Assembly (NCBI GenBank): GCA_011763485.2
Contig: JAANSK020260161.1
Coordinates: 1-22,141, forward strand
Origin: Isoetes engelmannii
Taxonomy: Eukaryota; Streptophyta; Lycopodiopsida; Isoetales; Isoetaceae
DNA length: 22,141 nt
Reading direction: 5' to 3'
Part shown: one piece after another, positions 1 through 9,346 of the stretch
How the letters are laid out: the number at the start of each line of letters is the position of its first letter
How positions within the stretch are numbered: position 1 is the first letter of the stretch
The notes under the pieces: generated by a model
What the model saw: only the letters and a program-made list of their open reading frames with translations
Told to the model about the DNA's origin: nothing
Databases searched by the model: none
Made by a program: the position numbers and the translations under genes

Positions 1-139
1 CGTGCGACGTGGGCCACGACGTGTCCCTAGCCACGTCTGGCCGTCGTAAGTGCGACGCGAGCAGACGTAGCATAGACGTAGCATAGACGTGGCATAGACG
101 TCGATATGGACGTGGCTAAACGTCCAATCTCTTGTAGTG
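1..139. mobile_element. Terminus of a CACTA (EnSpm/CMC) DNA transposon
   Basis: Read on the minus strand, position 139 inward starts CACTACAAGAGATTGG, the hallmark CACTA terminal inverted repeat. Subterminal sequence holds three head-to-tail 11-bp units (63-73, 74-84, 85-95; core agacgtRgcat) followed by more ACGT-bearing words up to position 126. CACTA elements are known to carry arrays of short subterminal repeats bound by their transposase. The element continues beyond the left window edge, so the 3-bp target duplication (right copy would be 140-142, tgt) and the other end cannot be checked. No transposase coding sequence lies in these 139 bases. Confidence 0.8.
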
Positions 140-1729
140 TGTCATACAGAAACACATTAACAGAAAAGCATACATCTGATTCAGAATTAAGTAGTTACCA
201 GCTCCATGCTCAAGGTTAAATCATTTACCGCATTTGTCATTGCCACAAGTCGAAGGTACAAGTCAATTTAACTGGGATGCTGAAATAAGTGTAGCCATAC
301 TATGCAATGTTTTACTAGATACAAGCAGAAAAAACTGAAAAACCAAACTAGTTTAACCATCACTACTGCATGCCAGCAACAAATCAACCATGCTACAACA
401 TGTTTGGCATCATCAACTACGACATGTCTGGCATCATCAAATGTCATTTTACATGTGAAGTTTGCACCAAGTTTGCCTGTTAAGGATGCTTTGAGGGGGC
501 ACTATATTTTCAAAGAATCGAGCGTATGGCATTGTCATTTGTTAGCAAAATGTCTAACCTGTTCTTAGAACGGATTCTGTAGGTCCTTGAAGCAGATCCA
601 TTGAAAGATAACAATGAAATAACAAAATCAAAATCTTGGAGGCATACCTTTGCCCGCCTCAGTAACTGCTAGCTGGCAGGTAGACCAACTTAAGTTTAGT
701 AAGAAAATCTAGCATAGATCAGATAAGCTCCATCACACATGCAACAACTTCGTAACTCTGATGGAGGCTTCACTCTGCAACACACATGCAAATGCAAAGT
801 GGATGACTGTGTGACTTTAGTAAGAGAATAAATTTGTTTACCTGCATTGAGCCATAACAGCAACAACAATGATACCACATCACTTGTATTATCCACGGAA
901 GCCTTGCATAAATATACATATAAGATTCAAAAGCACGTTATCTACAGCTGAAGAAATAGATAGTAAAGGAATGTACCCAATCGTCTGATGTACCACCTAA
1001 TTCATCTTACACCATGACTTGATTGCAGGATTCCCAATTTGTCAGCTGAGTTCTGCACTGGCTTAAATACTTGACATAGCAAAATATGCTCCTGTAGACA
1101 CCTTGCAGGCTAAGCTCTAAACTTGCAAGCTCACTTCTAGCCTTCTGGTAAGCTTTTCCATAAGCCCACAAGTCTTCCAGCCTAGGATCCGTAGAGATAT
1201 TAAAACATAAGAATTTATGCCTGCAGAACATCACTGAGACTCTCCATGAAAATTGTTGATGTTCAAGAGAATATAAATGTAATAATATCAAACAGAGAAT
1301 TTGCAATTGTGAAAAAATTGAAAGCTTGAGCGAATATATACAGGTATCTACGCTTTCCTGCCAATTATTGTAGAGGTCGATGAACTCTATAAGAATCGCG
1401 GCTTACTAAATGACTAGGATTTCCAAGCTCCTCTGGAATGTCTTCAGTCATCTGTCATTCAAAATTGCTACCATCGGCGGCTTCCATAAACACTTACCGA
1501 TCATTATGACATAGCATGCATTCACTGTCAAGCCGAGAACTAGCTGCGTGCAATACTCTACAATTTCTTGTGTCTCTATAAAGGATTTTAGGGATATTGA
1601 AGAACGTAACAACCAGATTTTATAGCTTCTTCTTTGATATGGTACTATTTCAAAGCCGACCAGCAGCAATCACGACTAGCGAGACATTATTACATTCTTG
1701 ATACCTTCTCTCATTGGTCGCGAGATGTT
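140..1729. other. Stretch without a recognised gene
   Basis: Mostly AT-rich sequence with short open frames on both strands that show no family motif. Two things stand out. Positions 393-416 and 417-440 are a 24-bp tandem pair (core tggcatcatcaa). On the minus strand, about 1010-1195 holds an exon-like open segment reading DPRLEDLWAYGKAYQKARSE followed by a leucine-rich continuation. It has a helical composition, but I do not recognise it and its splice borders are unclear. It may be an exon relic. Confidence 0.4.
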
Positions 1730-2030
1730 GAAACTTAAACTTAACTGCCTTGCTTTTCGACTTGTTGATTGTCGCCTAGTTAACTTATTTCTTAACCCAA
1801 AAAACAAAAGTTAAGTGGACCTTTCCTAGGTCATTTAACTTTCCTTTAAAAAAAACGGGTCCAGTTAAAATTTTAACATAACTTTTATTAGTGTGAAACA
1901 GACCTTGTTAAGTTAAAAATGAACTCAACTTTAAGTTAACTACTAACAACTTAACTGCCAGTGTGAAAGCAATCTTAGGTTATATGCCCTATTTAACCTA
2001 ACTTAACGGCGAGTGGGAAATGACCCTAAT
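1730..2030. repeat. AACTTAA-rich block, possibly a MITE or repeat relic
   Basis: The word acttaa/ttaagt recurs many times in both orientations. The phrase cttaactgcc appears near 1741 and again near 1949, and agtgtgaaa near 1892 and 1961. The right edge reads cgagtgggaaatgaccc, like a transposon terminus, but I found no clean inverted partner on the left and no target duplication. A decayed non-autonomous element is likely; its class is open. Confidence 0.3.
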
Positions 2031-2053
2031 AACCCTAAAATATGCAAACTAAC

Positions 2054-2755
2054 TAGCAACCAACATAACTTGCCTTGTCGGAAAATGGATGAGACATTAT
2101 ATCTATTTCTTCTTCGCCTTTACCAGTATTTTGCATTCTAATCTTGTGTGCTTCTTTCAATATCCAGCCAAAACAGAGCAATAGATCTTTGATGGTACTA
2201 GGTGGATAGGCTTTGCCATCACACTTTAATACCTATTGAAAAAATAGCTCAAGATGCTGCGCAAAGCCGCAAAAGCCTGCAACATGTAAACAATAAATCA
2301 GCAACATAAAAAGCATCAAAAGCATTAATTAAGTGAATAAAAAAAGGATAGAGCACGTACATGCCGGTACATGCAGTGGAAAATCTTCAGTTTTAGAATT
2401 GATGTCTATACCATGTTTTGACCCATAGTTTGATCTCCACTGGTAGTACATATTAGTTGCTCACTTATTTTTCTTCATTGTTGCGCCTTTAATAGTCCTA
2501 TGATTCACCATATGCATCCTATTTGGATCTAATTCCCGAAATGCCCTTTTCTCACCTAATATTATGTTTTTGGCATTTACTACCATTTTTGCATGTACAA
2601 AAGTGCAAAAGACAAGCATCTTATCTTTCCCATAAGTTGTAGCATCATTTGCATCCATATTCTTTGGCTCACTATTCTCATCCGCTTGCATCTGCTTTGG
2701 CTCCTCTAATTGGTTTGATATCCCGATACCAAAGCTTGGTGCTTGACAATCCACG
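2054..2755 (-). pseudogene. Two exon-like segments of an unrecognised gene or gene relic
   Basis: Segment 1 (about 2755 down to 2461) follows a good plant splice acceptor on the minus strand (pyrimidine tract ending ttcttacatag at 2757-2756) and reads VDCQAPSFGIGISNQ followed by an acidic, Asn/Glu-rich stretch and a basic tail. A possible gtgagc donor lies at its end. Segment 2 (2232 down to a stop at 2054-2056) follows another acceptor-like site (ttttttcaatag) and reads LKCDGKAYPPSTIKDLLLCF, then a helical stretch. The DGKxYPPxT word recalls the start of the ZMYM/KIAA1958 (DUF3504, Crypton-related recombinase) domain, but this is a weak short match made from memory. No full gene could be built. 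It may be a real multi-exon gene with distant exons, or a transposon-derived relic. Confidence 0.3.
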
Positions 2756-3029
2756 CTATGTAAGAAAAATAAGAAAACATAAAAATCTCTAGAAACATTC
2801 ACTACTAATCTACAAAATAATAAACTCTCCAGAAAACATTCTTTACACAGAAACACGAATCCTCCTTCTAATATGAAGCTTCTTTATACAGATGGATGTT
2901 ATACACGAAACCTTATATCAGGAGTCCTTATACACGAAGCCTTATATCATGAAGCCTTATATCTGTATAACAGGAATCTTCCTTATACAAACTATGGTTT
3001 AAAGACTTCCTTAGATCTCTTTAGATTTC

Positions 3030-3116
3030 GGCCAAGCCTGGGTACAGGCATCCCTTGCATACTTCGAATCTTCCTTAGATCTCGGCCAAACCTGAGTACA
3101 GGCACCCCTTGCATAC
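3030..3116. repeat. 54-bp direct repeat, two copies
   Basis: A 33-base segment at 3030-3062 recurs at 3084-3116 with few changes (shared core ggccaaRcctgRgtacaggc), a period of 54 bp. Just upstream (2880-2970) are shorter repeats of the words ttatacacgaa and ccttatatc. The sequence lies in an open frame on the plus strand, but the composition gives no protein family. Confidence 0.65.
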
Positions 3117-3144
3117 CTAAAATCCTTGTATCTTAGAAGATCTC

Positions 3145-3351
3145 GGCATTATTGCAGCATCCTTATGCTACTGGAAGAAACGTTGTAAGCTATGCATCGT
3201 TACAGAAGCTATAGGCATTATTGCAACATCCTTATGCTGCTGGAAGAAACGCTGGAAGCTATGCATTGTTACAGAAGTTATAGGCATTATTGCAGCACCG
3301 TTATGCTGCTGGAAGAAATGCTGGAAGCTATGCATCATTACAAAAGCTATA
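3145..3351. repeat. Minisatellite, three 69-bp units
   Basis: Three head-to-tail units start at 3145, 3214 and 3283, each beginning ggcattattgca and containing ttatgctRctggaagaaa and agctatgcat. Sixty-nine is divisible by three, so open frames run through on both strands. The plus strand repeats a 23-residue unit with the core LLEETLEAMH. No domain is recognised and neither frame is convincing as a gene. Confidence 0.85.
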
Positions 3352-3874
3352 GAGATTTTCGTACCTACTGTTTGTTGCTTGCAGTAGAGGCGCCAGAGAA
3401 GCTTCTTGCCACACCACAACTGCTTGGCGTTGTAACAAAGGAAGTTTGGCCTTCGCCAAAGGACCCTGCGCCATGAAATCCTATGCTCCAGAAAAATGGC
3501 CTACGAAAAACTCCCTCCCATCGGTTTTTTTTTTTTTTTTTTTTTTCAAACTTCTCGCCCTATGGTTTAAAGGAAGTCAACCTCCCCCTCACGTGGGTTA
3601 TTTGTCGTAACCCACTTGAGGGTGAGGTTAACCTCCTCTTGACCTGCTGAGCGGTCGCTTTCCATTTCGGAGGCTAAATGAACTGCCCAATTGCGGTGTT
3701 GTTTCCACAAAGTTTTCTAAAAGCTGACGGGGAATTTAACCCGACCATACCATTAGGATGAAAATAACGTATGAAATGGACTGCTTGCCTAACATGGTTC
3801 TTCTCAATGCTAAAACGATTCAGGCAAGATAAAACATACTAGCCGAACACATAGTCTACTCCAATATGTACCGA
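3352..3874. other. Gene-free stretch with a T22 tract and a strong hairpin
   Basis: A run of 22 T lies at 3525-3546. At 3579-3600 and 3608-3629 are two 22-base inverted arms around a 7-base loop (tttgtcg); the pairing is nearly perfect and the left arm contains CACGTG. The T tract followed by a foldback could be the remains of a small retro- or MITE-type insertion, but no target duplication was found. Nothing else is recognised. Confidence 0.6.
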
Positions 3875-4098
3875 GTCAATGACTGAATAACATTTTTCGA
3901 ATTCATAGTTTTAGATCTGAATGCAGTTGAAATCTTAGAAGCTTGTTTTTGGGTCAATTACTCAATAACATCTTTCGAACTTATACCTTAAACCACAGTT
4001 CAAATCTTAGAAGCTTGTTTTGTGGGTCAATTACTCAATAACATCTTTGAAACTTAACCTTAAACCAGATTGAAAAATCTTAGAAGCTTGTTTTCTGG
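3875..4098. repeat. Tandem repeat of about 73 bp, three units, beside the LTD stop codon
   Basis: Units at 3875-3952, 3953-4025 and 4026-4098 share gtcaattactcaataacat at the start and atcttagaagcttgtttt at the end. The outermost unit (3875) is the most diverged, and the two nearest LTD are most alike. The array begins 15 bp past the LTD stop codon, so on the minus strand it probably forms the 3' UTR or polyadenylation region of that gene. That role is inference. Confidence 0.8.
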
Positions 4099-4113
4099 GA
4101 AAAAAATGATGGA

Positions 4114-4741
4114 TCAAACAGCAACTTTTAAGCCTTTTTGGATGAGCTCCCGAATCTCATCATCTGATGCTCTATCAAGAGCAGTACGTCCTTGAGTATC
4201 CCTAACTGTGCATATTGCTCCAGCTCTAAGCAGCTCCTCTATCTTTGGCCTATCCCCTTCTGTGGCTGCCAACATTAGCAATATATCTACCGGATGTATG
4301 CCTGTTTTTAGCAACTCCTCCATTGAATCATAGTTCCCTTCTACCGCCAGCATTCCCGTGTAGTCAAAATACTGCATTCAGATCCCAAAAACAGAGTTAG
4401 AGCCTTTATAAAGACACTATATCCAATCCAATCAAGCGTTACACAAACAAGATTTGTACCAGGGCAACATCATCTCTGCTAAAATCATCCCTTCCCTGAC
4501 TAGCATAAATGCCAGCACTCTCTGCATCTAATCCATTCTTGCCAAATTGGAACCAAGCAGATATCTTTACACGATGCCCTGCATTTGGGCCAAATCTTCG
4601 GATCGTTGTGGGGTGTTTGGGGCCGCTTGCAAAGGGAAGGGAAGCAGGGCATGGCCGTTGAAGAAAATTTGCGCGAGGAACTGCGACGGTCGGAGTAACG
4701 GAGGCGCAAGCATCTGGCATTGCCATGGCCGGAGACGCCAT
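4114..4741 (-). CDS. LTD: LHCP translocation defect protein, chloroplast ankyrin-type factor (two exons)
   Basis: Exon 1 runs 4741-4460 and exon 2 runs 4371-4114. The 88-bp intron has GT at 4459-4458 and AG at 4373-4372 in phase 0, giving 179 residues. The first 60 or so residues are Ala/Pro/Arg-rich with few acids, like a chloroplast transit peptide. From residue 63 the sequence follows the LTD (GDC1) family: WFQFGKNGLDAESAGIY, then the acidic GRDDFSRDDV, then across the splice site YFDYTGMLAVEG, HPVDILLMLAATEGD (119-134) and an ankyrin-like segment PKIEELLRAG...GRTALDRASDDEIREL (136-171). In Arabidopsis, LTD is a stromal protein that takes light-harvesting proteins from the inner envelope translocon to the cpSRP pathway. 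The ATG at 4741 is the first in frame; ATGs at residues 6 and 8 are alternatives. The match to the family rests on memory but is strong along the whole mature part. Confidence 0.9.
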
Positions 4742-4777
4742 AGCCAACCTCTGATAGTCTCGTGCTACATATATCTA

Positions 4778-5011
4778 CTTTATACGCGGTATATGAGAGT
4801 TGCATATGGCGGCAGAACATTGAAATTGCAGCCTCCAAGGCCCTCCGGCGGCCAGATTACAAAGGACACCCACCCTATGATTTTGGAGTGGCATTTTGTT
4901 AGAGATAAAATGGGGGAGGCAGATTTTGGCCGTTCGATGGAGGGATAAGACATTGGTGCAGTCCCACGTGGAGGCAGATTATGGCCGTTTGATGGAGGAA
5001 GATGACACGTG
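4778..5011 (-). promoter_or_regulatory. Probable LTD promoter with G-boxes, GATA motifs and a duplicated 31-bp module
   Basis: On the minus strand a TATA-like tataaag lies at 4784-4778, about 40 bp before the ATG, which would make the 5' UTR very short. Further upstream are CACGTG G-boxes at 4965-4970 and 5006-5011 and a GATAAG word at 4944-4949. A 31-bp module at 4915-4945 is repeated at 4970-5000 with three differences (shared core atggccgtttgatggagg or close). G-box plus GATA (I-box) is the classic arrangement of light-responsive photosynthesis promoters, which suits LTD. Function is inferred, and CACGTG is short enough to occur by chance. Confidence 0.5.
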
Positions 5012-5264
5012 TTGGTGGTTCTTTGCACTTACACAGGCTTTGAAAAACGTCGAGCTATCTCGACAATTTTTTTTGCGCTCACAGAAATCCAGTTGGCTAC
5101 TGGCAAATTATTTGGTAGAAGCAAGGGGATTTTACCTCAGAATCCGATAGCCTGCTATAGATTCTACTATAGCATCCCTTGGAGGTTCATTTTTACTGGC
5201 AAACTTACTAGCGAATGTAACAGGGAATTTTGAAGCCTGACACTATGTTGTCAAATGACCACCA
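5012..5264. other. Intergenic, nothing recognised
   Basis: Mixed-composition sequence between the LTD upstream region and the tandem inverted-end element. Short open frames here have no family motif. Confidence 0.4.
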
Positions 5265-6106
5265 AGGGACAAAGATATAAATACCTTGGTTTAGGGGATC
5301 CCGGAGGTGGGGTCCTCTGGTGCTCTGGATTCTCATAAAAAAAGATCCCGTCCTCCAGGATTAGACAGTCAACTATGCAGTTAATGGGTTACTGCGCAGT
5401 TTGAGGCCACTTTTTGGCTGAATTGGAGCTAACTTATTGCAGCGGCGCTCGCTTCGCTTCCTCCTTCACTTCCTCCTACGCTTCCTGTTCCTCTGATTCA
5501 GCCCAGTCCAGCTAGTCTAGAACTGATCCCATCCCATTTCGTGGAGAATCGGGCGAGTCCCACTAGAAAAAACCTTCATTTTTCCTGTAAAGTGCAGGAT
5601 TTTTGCACCATTACTGCACAGTAACCGATGATGTCGTCTTTCGGCACCTCAAGGATCCCCGAAGACAGGGTAAACATATCACATGCTCCTGGTTTGGGTG
5701 ATCCTGGTGGTGCTGATCCTGAATCTCGTTCTTCGGGATAACAATCAATAAAATTTCGTCCTCCGGGATCACACAGTCAACTGTGCATTTAATGGGTTGC
5801 TGCGCAGTTTGGAGCTGATTTTTGGCTGGATTGAGAATTTGCTTATTGCAGCAGCGCTCGCATCGATTCCTCCTTCGCTCCCACTTGTGCCATTGATCCA
5901 GCCCATTCCGACCAACCTCGAACTGATCCCATCCAAAGAATCGGGCACGAAAAACCCACTGGAAAAAAACCTGTATTTTCCCTATAGGGGCCAGGAATTC
6001 TACACCGTTACTGCAGAGTAACTGGTGATCCCGTCCTCTAGGATCACCACCTCTGGGATCATCCAAACCAGGGTAAAAATATCACAGGCCGCAAATAATG
6101 GAGTTT
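5265..6106. mobile_element. Tandem pair of ~400-bp non-autonomous elements with inverted ends
   Basis: Two diverged copies lie head to tail with a 403-bp period (about 5285-5683 and 5688-6086). Landmarks shared at the same spacing include cttggttta/cctggtttg, gcagtttRatgggtt, ttattgcagc and cagggtaaacatatcaca. The outer ends are inverted repeats: left tttaggggatcccggaggtg against right, read in reverse, tttggatgatcccagaggtg. A 10-bp direct repeat, atgaccacca, sits at 5255-5264 and 6107-6116 and may be a target duplication, which would suit a MULE-like element (9-11 bp). However, the inverted ends are not flush with it on the right. No transposase is encoded. Confidence 0.65.
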
Positions 6107-6119
6107 ATGACCACCATGC

Positions 6120-7770
6120 AAATGTTAGGGGAATAATGGAATTAACGTACCTGCCCGTATAATTAGGGAAAATTTTCTTATAGGTTTTTGTTTAAATACA
6201 GTCTTTCACGTTCCCTATAATGAAAATAGAATATTCTAGTATATTTTACTAATCCTGGCAGTTTGAATGATGTTATCCCTCTAACTAGTTATAATATTAT
6301 GGGGTCACGAAGGGAATGTACAGTTCGTAATGACTCTTTAGGATTATATGACGTATGGGATATTTTGTAGTCTAAAATTGATTTGATAACTATTAATCGG
6401 TAGCAAGGACGTGGATTTTGTGTTTAACTTATAGATGGTTCTTACACTCTCTCCATTCTCACAATTCCTGCAATCCATGAAGCGCTCCCCATCTTCCCCT
6501 TCCGTAGCAACTACTGACAATATATGGCGATGGAGCCGAGAGTTCTAACAAGAAGCCTTGTTGGATTCTACATGTGTGCCGGTCCTAGATCTCGTTAACA
6601 AGTTTGGGTTGTTTGATCCAAGATCTGTGGAGTCTTGACTGGAATACAATGATGTGGATGCGGCCTTACAATGATTGTAGCCTTCTGGAGACGCAATCTC
6701 ATGGTATCACCCTATGAGACTACTACGGGTTTCATCTTCCCAATCCGTTGAGGTAAGAGAAGGACGAGACCTTTCTGGTGGCACCACGGTTTTGTAAGCA
6801 ACTAGAGGAATGTGGTGGCACCCGTCCATACCCGGTTGAACTCCCCTATGCATGAGTTAGGCTGACACTTGCAACTCTGCGAGCCAGGGTGGCACCTCAA
6901 CCCAAGAGTGTCGGACCCATACCCGGCCCACAAAGTGCGGCTATGAGGACCCTAGTAGCAAAGCTCAGTAGAGTCCTCCCTCCACTCCCCCTTGTCTAGT
7001 ATTCAATCACCCTATAGCTTCCACAGCCTGGTGGGTTCTATGCGCAGGCCAAAATATAATGGAAATAGCTGGGTCTAACTACATTCATCAATTAATAATG
7101 CCCTACTAGGTCTCTACCCACCTTCCCTCATACACAAGAGTTGCGAATATGAGATCAACCATCGTCATATATCACATATCTTGATAATAAGAAGACCAAC
7201 AACTAATTCTAATCACATATATCTAACTTGCAATTAGGGTTCATTGATTAGGGTTCATGATCAGAACTGGGGTTCTAGAATAGCTTTACTAGAGACACAA
7301 CATGCTAACCCATCTGGGATGCTACCCACTAAATAAACTACCTAGCTATCTACTCGAAATACTTGCTTCTAGAGGACTGTCTCCCTCTTCGGGGGTCTCC
7401 ATCTCTTGCAGGTCCTCTGGAGTAGGTGTTCCTCAGGCTGGTGCGTTTGCACCCCTGGGACTGTTGTAGCATGCGATGTTGAAGATAATGGAATTGTGGC
7501 TGCAATTTGAGGTTCAAGCAGATTGTGGACCAAAGTGGGCTAGGTCTAGGGTTTAGCCTTATATATGTTAGGGTTCACATGCTGGCCCACTAAGCTCCAA
7601 TGGGGTGCATCCACGTGGCATTCCACCTATGGTATGAGGCCATGTGGAAAATAAGCGACTATGCCTAAGGGTGGCTAAGTTATGTTAATAACTTGGCCTT
7701 GCTCCTTATTAGGTGTGACCTAATTTGGTACAGATAAGTCTACTAAAGTGACTTGTATGGTGACAAGTAG
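6120..7770. other. 1.6-kb stretch without a recognised gene
   Basis: No open frame with a family signature was seen. At 6760-6960 there is a GC-richer patch with repeated ccatacccgg and gtggcacc words. At 7200-7300 the word tagggttc recurs. At 7774-7797 (just past this stretch) lies a palindrome with 9-bp arms (taggatata/tatatccta) around a 6-base loop. The whole may be eroded repeat DNA, but no ends or target duplication could be set. Confidence 0.4.
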
Positions 7771-7814
7771 TCGTAGGATATACATATTTATATCCTATCT
7801 TCTAGGGAAATGTC

Positions 7815-8472
7815 ACAGATTCAATCATTCTACCAGCTTTGCAAAGACCAGTCCTTTACAAAGACCATTTGCAAGCTTTTTTTAACTTCACCTACTCTAC
7901 AAACACCACAGATCAACACAATGTATGTGGATGCATTTGATGAGCATCGAGCTTCTAACATATTTTGAAACACCTCATTAGACATGTCTAGTATGTTAGC
8001 CCCAACAAGCTTGTTGAGGAGGTAATGATAAGTAAAAGTAGAATGCATGTACCCGACATGCTGAGCCTATTTAAAGAAGCAGCTAAACATGGATTTCTCA
8101 ACTTCTGGCCTTTGATTAGCATTTGATCAAATAGATACTTGGCCTCCAAGCATGGCCATAATCAGGTGTCAATCATTGTAGACCATCTCTTTGATAATTT
8201 TTGTTAAAGGTTGCCCTTGCATCTCTTATGCTTACACAATTTACATTCCTAATAAGTGTAGTTGCCACATAAATATTATCCAAATTAAATTCACAGAAAA
8301 TGCTTTGGAACAATTTTATTGCCTTGAGATCAGATAAGCTGGCATAAGATTTTAGGATGGTTAATAATGTGATTTTATCTGGGTTCACACCTTCCTGCAA
8401 CATACAACAGAATAATCTTAATGCCTCTTTGTCATGTCCATTCTGAGCAAATACTGCAATATAATAATTCAT
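7815..8472 (-). pseudogene. Pentatricopeptide repeat (PPR) pseudogene fragment
   Basis: The minus strand reads NYYIAVFAQNGHDKEALRLF then CCMLQEGVNPDKITLLTILK (about 8470-8350), which is a textbook PPR motif of the PLS type, continuing with an L/S-like repeat. After at least one frameshift and stops around 8050-8200 come further repeat-like pieces ending ASTYIVLICGVCRVGEVKKS (about 7930-7870). PPR proteins bind organelle RNA, for example in C-to-U editing. This copy is truncated at both ends and out of frame, so it is a relic. Its upstream part is cut off at 8473 by a pentanucleotide array. Confidence 0.7.
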
Positions 8473-8548
8473 GAATAGAATAGAATAGAATAGAATAGAA
8501 TAGAATAGAATAGAATAGAATAGAATAGAATAGAATAGAATAGAATAG
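8473..8548. repeat. Pentanucleotide microsatellite (TAGAA)n / (TATTC)n, about 15 copies
   Basis: Uninterrupted array of about 76 bp. On the minus strand it reads (TATTC)n directly after gacgttaaaaaatc, as a 3' tail would. The perfect purity points to a recent origin or ongoing slippage. Confidence 0.95.
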
Positions 8549-8690
8549 ATTTTTTAACGTCCACGAAGGCATGGGACCAATACAATGGGCTAGTACAACC
8601 ATTCCTACTAGGATCAAAAAACCCCTGCCTTGAAAGGTTTTCAAGGGAAAAACCTTTGCAGTAATGATGATACTAGACAATCAGGAAAAT
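8549..8690 (-). mobile_element. Probable 3' end of a short, truncated LINE-like insertion
   Basis: Read on the minus strand, this segment has a pyrimidine-rich stretch (ggtttttcccttgaaaacct), then ccatgccttcgtggacgtta, then aaaaaatc and the pentanucleotide array. This recalls the 3' UTR of plant L1 elements, and it interrupts the PPR relic. No exact target duplication was found: aattcat before the array and taatgatgat after the segment are only similar. The left boundary is approximate. Other retroelement types remain possible. Confidence 0.35.
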
Positions 8691-9346
8691 ATGTAAACCA
8701 TGACTATTGAAGGCTCAGCAATTGAAGACCCTCATCTAGCACCTCAACTATTAATAATGCCAAGGCATGCACAAGTGGTGCTATGAGAAGTTGTGGGATA
8801 TAAGAAAAATGTAGAAAACTCATTTGGACAAACCCTATAAACTTTTGGACTCCATCAATTATTGTTCAATCCATCAACATATTAATCATGTCATTTGTGG
8901 GATCCCCAAGTCCATATGGCAAAACTATACATTTGTTGTTTAGGCAACAACATGGCTCATAGAAGATTCCAAGATGTAATCATAAAACATTTTAGAACTT
9001 TCAAGTAATGACATGTGGTCATACAAGTGTATACCATCTGTTCTTTCCTTGAAAATAGACTTCACATACGATTCCAATTTGGCGGGATGTATACTGAGCA
9101 AGTCTTGAAGATTGCCAGCATTCATATCAAAAGCTTCTCGAATATGCTCACATGATAGACAAAAGAGCAGAGCCTGGACCTCATCTTCAATCTGTGGTTA
9201 TGCCAAGCAACAAGTATATAACCGATCATTTCATGCCAATCCTCGTTGTCTACCAGTTTCCATGGACATGTGATGAGAAGAGAGTCGCATCCTGGAAATG
9301 GTTTTTCTTAAGTTCAATATTAGGTTTGTTCCCATTTATGGCTGAT
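8691..9346. other. Unassigned stretch with one open segment on the minus strand
   Basis: The minus strand at 9125-8940 carries 61 codons starting MNAGNLQDLLSIHPAKLESY. I do not recognise it. It could be an eroded upstream part of the PPR relic, since it has the right orientation and order, but it lacks a clear PPR signature. The rest shows no gene. Confidence 0.3.

Noticed and set aside
4742-4747. LTD start two codons upstream of 4741
   Set aside because: The codon at 4747-4745 is TTG; the first in-frame ATG is at 4741.
4500-4948. Open frames on both strands overlapping LTD exon 1 and its promoter
   Set aside because: Shadows of the GC-richer LTD exon; the LTD frame is supported by family match and splice sites.
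5611-6066. 151-codon minus-strand frame
   Set aside because: Lies inside the second copy of the tandem inverted-end element and across the copy junction; composition follows the repeat.
6120-7800. LTR retrotransposon remains
   Set aside because: The patchy GC-rich and AT-rich blocks and short palindromes suggested old repeat DNA, but no paired long repeats, primer-binding site or LTR-type coding domain could be seen.
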